Shown here piece by piece: positions 63,146-64,000 of a stretch of DNA of 64,000 nt. The translations under genes and the position numbers were made by a program. The stretch comes from Oscillatoria sp. CS-180. Its GTDB lineage: Bacteria > Cyanobacteriota > Cyanobacteriia > Phormidesmidales > Phormidesmidaceae. The notes below the pieces were generated by a model, which was not told the origin of the DNA, made no database searches, and worked only from the letters and a program-made list of their open reading frames with translations. Positions within the stretch are counted from its first letter, which is position 1. Every line of letters begins with the position of its first letter. The stretch covers positions 224,640-288,639 of the forward strand of contig NZ_JAQMUB010000037.1 in the NCBI RefSeq assembly GCF_028330965.1, given 5' to 3'.

Positions 63146-63505
63146 ATGGTTTCAATGCAAAAACTTTTTTCTTACCTACTGTTAGGTACGGCGCTAAGCT
63201 TGGGGACCGCTCTTGCTTCAGGCAGCGCGATCGCTCAAACATCCGATCTTGACCCGCTTGAGGGATTAGGAACTGATGATGATGGTGCAGACTTGTTTGG
63301 AGACACCTCAAATCCCTATGAGCTAATTCACCGGGCTATTCTGGCACCTTCAATGAGTGCCGATGAATTTCAAGAGCGCCAAGATCGGGCTATCTCTGGC
63401 GAAGCCGAAGATTTCAGATTGCGTCAGCAGGAGGCGCTGCGTCAGATACAAAACGCTGAGACAGCACCAACAGACGAAATCTCTGTTGATGGTGAGGCTC
63501 TCTAA
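63146..63505 (+). CDS. Small exported acidic protein
   Basis: 119 aa. A signal peptide (1-30, cleavage after SAIAQ) is followed by an acidic DLDPLEGLGTDDDGADLFG stretch and an amphipathic helix (SADEFQERQDRAISGEAEDFRLRQQEALRQIQNA). AGGAGACG precedes the ATG. The DPLEGLGT block seems to recur in cyanobacterial secreted proteins, but I cannot give a function. Followed by a strong terminator. Confidence 0.78.
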   Translation: MVSMQKLFSYLLLGTALSLGTALASGSAIAQTSDLDPLEGLGTDDDGADLFGDTSNPYELIHRAILAPSMSADEFQERQDRAISGEAEDFRLRQQEALRQIQNAETAPTDEISVDGEAL

Positions 63506-63542
63506 GCACTCAGAGATTCAATTCTGTAGAAAATTCTCTTAG

Positions 63543-63575
63543 GAAGATGTCTAACGGTTTAGGCATCTTCTTTCT
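63543..63575 (+). terminator. Terminator of the small exported protein gene
   Basis: GAAGATGTCTAA (63543-63554) pairs with TTAGGCATCTTC (63559-63570; one G-T) around CGGT, then TTTCT. 37 nt after the stop. Confidence 0.85.
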
Positions 63576-63630
63576 GTGTGCAGCAGAGTTGATGAGGAGC
63601 CATTGATTTAGCCCTCAACTGGCCTTTGAC

Positions 63631-63715
63631 AGCCGCGCCAAGGGCATTAGGACAAAGCGTGAGCTATCTGATTATGCGCTAAGCACTCATGGGCTTGAGT
63701 GCGCAAGGCTAGTCC
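63631..63715 (+). repeat. Dispersed repeat family A, copy 4 (diverged)
   Basis: GCATTAGGACAAAGCGTGAG, CTATCTGATTATGCGCTAAG, CACTCAT and GTGCGCAAGGCTAGTCCCG align in order with copy 3. The rest of 63716-64000 shows no convincing gene. Confidence 0.5.
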
Positions 63716-64000
63716 CGTAGGGTGGGCACTTGCCCCCCAAGCCAGCGTAAAAAACCGCTCCCTAATGACCCGCCCAATCAACAGCCCAAACACGACCCAC
63801 TTCACCCAGTTCTTACCGCCTTTTACGTCATGTTTTGGTGATTTTTCTTGCACTGGAGCCCTGAATCGTTTACCGTACTGAGCTATAGCTGTAAGCGTGC
63901 AGCTTGATTCCCAAAAGTTTGGTCATACGCCACTGGAAGGAGATTAGGGCCTCCAACCAGCGGCTAACCCCCAAGGCTGAACACCCAGTCTCGGAGGCTA

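Noticed and set aside
63647..63853. 68-codon minus-strand frame with GTG start and a hydrophobic N-terminal half
   Set aside because: Its second half lies in repeat-family-A sequence, the start is weak and no family is recognisable; probably chance, although the segment WVKWVVFGLLIG is mildly suggestive.
1..64000. CRISPR arrays, tRNA or rRNA genes, prophage and full insertion sequences
   Set aside because: Looked for repeat-spacer arrays, T-loop-like GGTTCGAATCC motifs, integrase and transposase motifs; none seen. A dedicated tRNA and covariance scan was not possible here.
1..64000. Many GCGATCGC octamers
   Set aside because: These are HIP1 sites, an already known genome-wide feature of many cyanobacteria, so used only as support for the taxonomic call.

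Overview
The window is cyanobacterial chromosome. Three photosystem II or thylakoid genes show this: psbI (38 codons, minus strand, 49256-49372), psbU (58885-59313) and a CAAD/CURT1-type protein (23426-23854). Other cyanobacterial markers are an orange-carotenoid-protein C-terminal-domain homologue, the DUF3285-ybeY-dgkA-trpG and mrnC-rlmB-DUF1816 gene orders, a DUF3769 outer-membrane protein, and many GCGATCGC (HIP1) octamers. Genus cannot be fixed from the sequence; a Leptolyngbya-like or related lineage would fit. Most of the window is ordinary housekeeping sequence. I saw no rRNA, tRNA, CRISPR array, prophage or complete insertion sequence.

Layout. 1-4.1 kb: a TonB-type energy-transduction set on the minus strand (exbB, two exbD, and further on a TonB-like protein), with an orphan phosphate-binding pstS carrying two Pho-box-like sites lying inside it. 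4.4-13.2 kb: a DUF4333 lipoprotein, an Rpn/DUF2887-type nuclease, a UbiD decarboxylase, a long gene-poor stretch with a lone terminator, a pentapeptide-repeat protein, ribokinase, a zinc-ribbon protein, a nucleoside transporter and a branched-chain aminotransferase. 13.3-23 kb: a 1210-residue hybrid histidine kinase/cyclase, MutS2, a PpiC-type foldase and HflX. 23.4-29.8 kb: the CAAD protein, PHP phosphoesterase, NUDIX, polysaccharide deacetylase, a tiny lipoprotein made of DPCA repeats, rhomboid, a 58-aa protein and ribulose-phosphate epimerase. 30.2-36.9 kb: an S8-family protease with Glu at the usual Asp site, cupin, DUF1232, an OCP-CTD-like protein, acylphosphatase, MOSC, a MITE-like repeat, a Kir-type channel overlapping lipA, and an L,D-transpeptidase. 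36.9-42.6 kb: a relic of an SBBP-repeat gene, DUF3285-ybeY-dgkA-trpG, a GGCT-like protein, and M20 and M17 peptidases. 42.6-54.1 kb: a large lipoprotein, a four-repeat Cys-rich secreted protein, an AraC regulator, the DUF3769 protein, psbI, GH38 alpha-mannosidase, DUF1499 and corrinoid adenosyltransferase. 54.4-64 kb: STAS, mrnC-rlmB-DUF1816, nadB, psbU, an orphan sugar-binding lipoprotein, a two-gene ABC-2 exporter and a small secreted protein.

Functional themes are nutrient uptake and envelope work (TonB system, PstS, NupC, solute-binding protein, ABC exporter, DUF3769 protein), RNA and ribosome maturation (ybeY, mrnC, rlmB, hflX) and cofactor metabolism (lipA, nadB, cobO, ubiD). The most unusual items are: the ExbD pair in which only one copy keeps the key membrane Asp; the Glu-for-Asp subtilase; the DPCA-repeat lipoprotein; the four-repeat Cys protein; two families of dispersed intergenic repeats, found side by side at two loci; and the SBBP gene relic.
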